A stretch of 9,026 nucleotides of DNA, taken from assembly GCA_024711185.1 (NCBI GenBank), contig JANJTI010000168.1, positions 1 to 9,026 of the forward strand. Direction: 5' to 3'. The position numbers were made by a program, and so were the translations under genes. Positions within the stretch are counted from its first letter, which is position 1; each line of letters opens with the position of its first letter. The DNA comes from Brevundimonas sp. Its GTDB lineage: Bacteria; Pseudomonadota; Alphaproteobacteria; Caulobacterales; Caulobacteraceae. This document shows positions 8,238 to 9,026 of this stretch, in pieces. The notes under the pieces are model-generated. The model had not been told where the DNA came from and ran no database searches. It saw only the letters and a program-made list of their open reading frames with translations.

Positions 8238-8636
8238 ATGGAGCTGACGCCGGAGTTCACCTTCCTGGCCCTGACCCTGATCCTCGCCCTCGTGCAGATC
8301 GGGGCGGCGGGCATGGCGCGCACCGCCGAGCTGGGGGCGAAGTGGAACGCCGGGCCGCGCGACGAGGCCACGCCGCCGCCGGGCCGGCTGGCCGGCCGGC
8401 TGATGCGGGCCCAGGCCAACCTGTTCGAGACCCTGCCCCTGTTCGCGGCGGCCGTGATCATGGCCGAGGTGGCCGGCAAGACCGGCGCCCTGACGCTGTG
8501 GGGCGCCGGCCTCTACTTCGCCGCGCGCGTCGTCTACCTGCCGCTCTACGCCCTTGGCGTGCCCTGGCTTCGCTCGCTGGTCTGGCTGGTCGCCGCCGGC
8601 GGCCTGGTCATGGTCATCGCCGCCCTGTTCGCCTGA
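8238..8636 (+). CDS. MAPEG-family integral membrane protein
   Basis: 132 aa. MAPEG proteins are small four-helix membrane proteins related to microsomal glutathione transferases. Predicted membrane segments are about 6-25, 64-80, 83-105 and 109-131. The family signature R-x3-N-x2-E-x2-P is present as MRAQANLFETLPLFA (56-70; R57, N61, E64, P67), and YFAARVVYLPLYALGVPWLR (93-112) is also typical, with R97 and Y100. Glutathione-linked detoxification is possible from the family, but the physiological substrate of bacterial members of this kind is unknown. It begins 16 bp after guaB with a GGGAAG ribosome site and ends 10 bp before the next start, so it is probably co-transcribed with both neighbours. 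Confidence 0.92.
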   Translation: MELTPEFTFLALTLILALVQIGAAGMARTAELGAKWNAGPRDEATPPPGRLAGRLMRAQANLFETLPLFAAAVIMAEVAGKTGALTLWGAGLYFAARVVYLPLYALGVPWLRSLVWLVAAGGLVMVIAALFA

Positions 8637-8646
8637 AAGCCCTGAC

Positions 8647-9026
8647 TTGACCCCAGCCGCCCGCCTCGCCGCCGCCGCCTCCGTCCTCGACTCCATCGCG
8701 CAGGGCCGCCAGCCGGCCGAGGCCGTGCTCAAGGCCTGGGGCCAGCAGAACCGCTACGCCGGCTCCAAGGACCGCCGCGCCGTGGCCGATCGGGTCTACA
8801 AGGTGCTTCGCGCCCGCGGCCGGCTGTCGTGGGCCATGGGCGGGCGGGAGGACGGCCGCGCCCTCGTCATCGCCTCCCTCAGCCTGATCGACGGCCTGCC
8901 GCTGGCGGAGATCGAGGCGCTGCACTCGGGCGAGGGCTATGGCCCGCGGCCCCTGTCGAAACAGGAGCGGTCGCGGCTCACCGCGGCCGGGGAGGGCGAG
9001 CTGCCCGGGTGGGTCGCCTCCGGCCT
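8647..9026 (+). CDS. rsmB: RsmB/NOP-family rRNA (cytosine-C5) methyltransferase, N-terminal part
   Basis: The window holds the first 126 codons; the frame is open to the right edge. This is the NusB-like N-terminal RNA-binding domain of the 16S rRNA m5C methyltransferase family: TPAARLAAAASVLDSI at the start, and NRYAGSKDRRAVADRVYKVL (35-54), a characteristic segment. The SAM-binding catalytic domain with its two cysteines would lie beyond the window, so exact target specificity (C967-type in E. coli) is inferred. I chose TTG 8647 because the MTPAARL start fits alphaproteobacterial homologues as I know them and because it follows the MAPEG stop by 10 bases; the first in-frame ATG is at 8836, inside the conserved domain. 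No strong Shine-Dalgarno is seen, so translation may be coupled to the upstream gene. Confidence 0.85.
   Translation, partial: MTPAARLAAAASVLDSIAQGRQPAEAVLKAWGQQNRYAGSKDRRAVADRVYKVLRARGRLSWAMGGREDGRALVIASLSLIDGLPLAEIEALHSGEGYGPRPLSKQERSRLTAAGEGELPGWVASG

Overview
The window is GC-rich (roughly two-thirds G+C by eye), tightly packed bacterial chromosome. Protein motifs, promoter style (GCTAnnnC-like -10 boxes) and gene content point to an alphaproteobacterium of the order Caulobacterales; Brevundimonas or a close relative is my best guess. That assignment is inferred from protein character and gene order, because the window carries no rRNA marker. It holds ten complete protein genes and one gene cut by the right edge. 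I see no mobile element, CRISPR array, tRNA, rRNA or phage signature.

Layout. (1) 34-1413 (-) encodes a secreted M28 zinc peptidase with a C-terminal Fn3-like domain. (2) 1530-1988 (+) encodes a small protein of unknown function, possibly exported. It meets purM (1995-3032, -; AIR synthetase) tail to tail. (3) rnd (3114-4262, +; RNase D) is divergent from purM and meets an HD-superfamily protein (4266-4841, -) tail to tail. That HD gene lies 4 bp behind a cytosolic cyclophilin (4846-5307, -), and the two look like one operon. (4) rlmE (5371-6081, +; 23S rRNA U2552 2'-O-methyltransferase) is divergent from the cyclophilin gene and meets a membrane protein with two DUF2061 repeats (6085-6633, -) tail to tail. 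(5) guaB (6764-8221, +; IMP dehydrogenase), a MAPEG-family membrane protein (8238-8636, +) and the start of an RsmB-like rRNA methyltransferase (8647 to the edge, +) form a closely spaced same-strand cluster.

How the genes fit together. Two genes serve purine synthesis: purM in the shared IMP branch and guaB at entry to the GMP branch. Three serve RNA maturation or modification: rnd, rlmE and rsmB. Cyclophilin is a folding catalyst. Genes alternate in convergent and divergent pairs. The three convergent junctions leave only 3-6 bp, so there is no room for dedicated intrinsic terminators, and 3' ends must overlap the opposing gene or depend on Rho. Intergenic space is confined to divergent promoter regions of about 63-130 bp; no gene-free stretch exceeds 300 bp.

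The window is mostly housekeeping and I found no convincing new defence or mobile system. The items most worth a second look are the apparent leaderless starts of rnd and rlmE, the internally duplicated DUF2061 protein with its His-rich linker, the cyclophilin-HD pair, the unknown 152-aa protein, and a 12-bp sequence shared by two convergent gene junctions.
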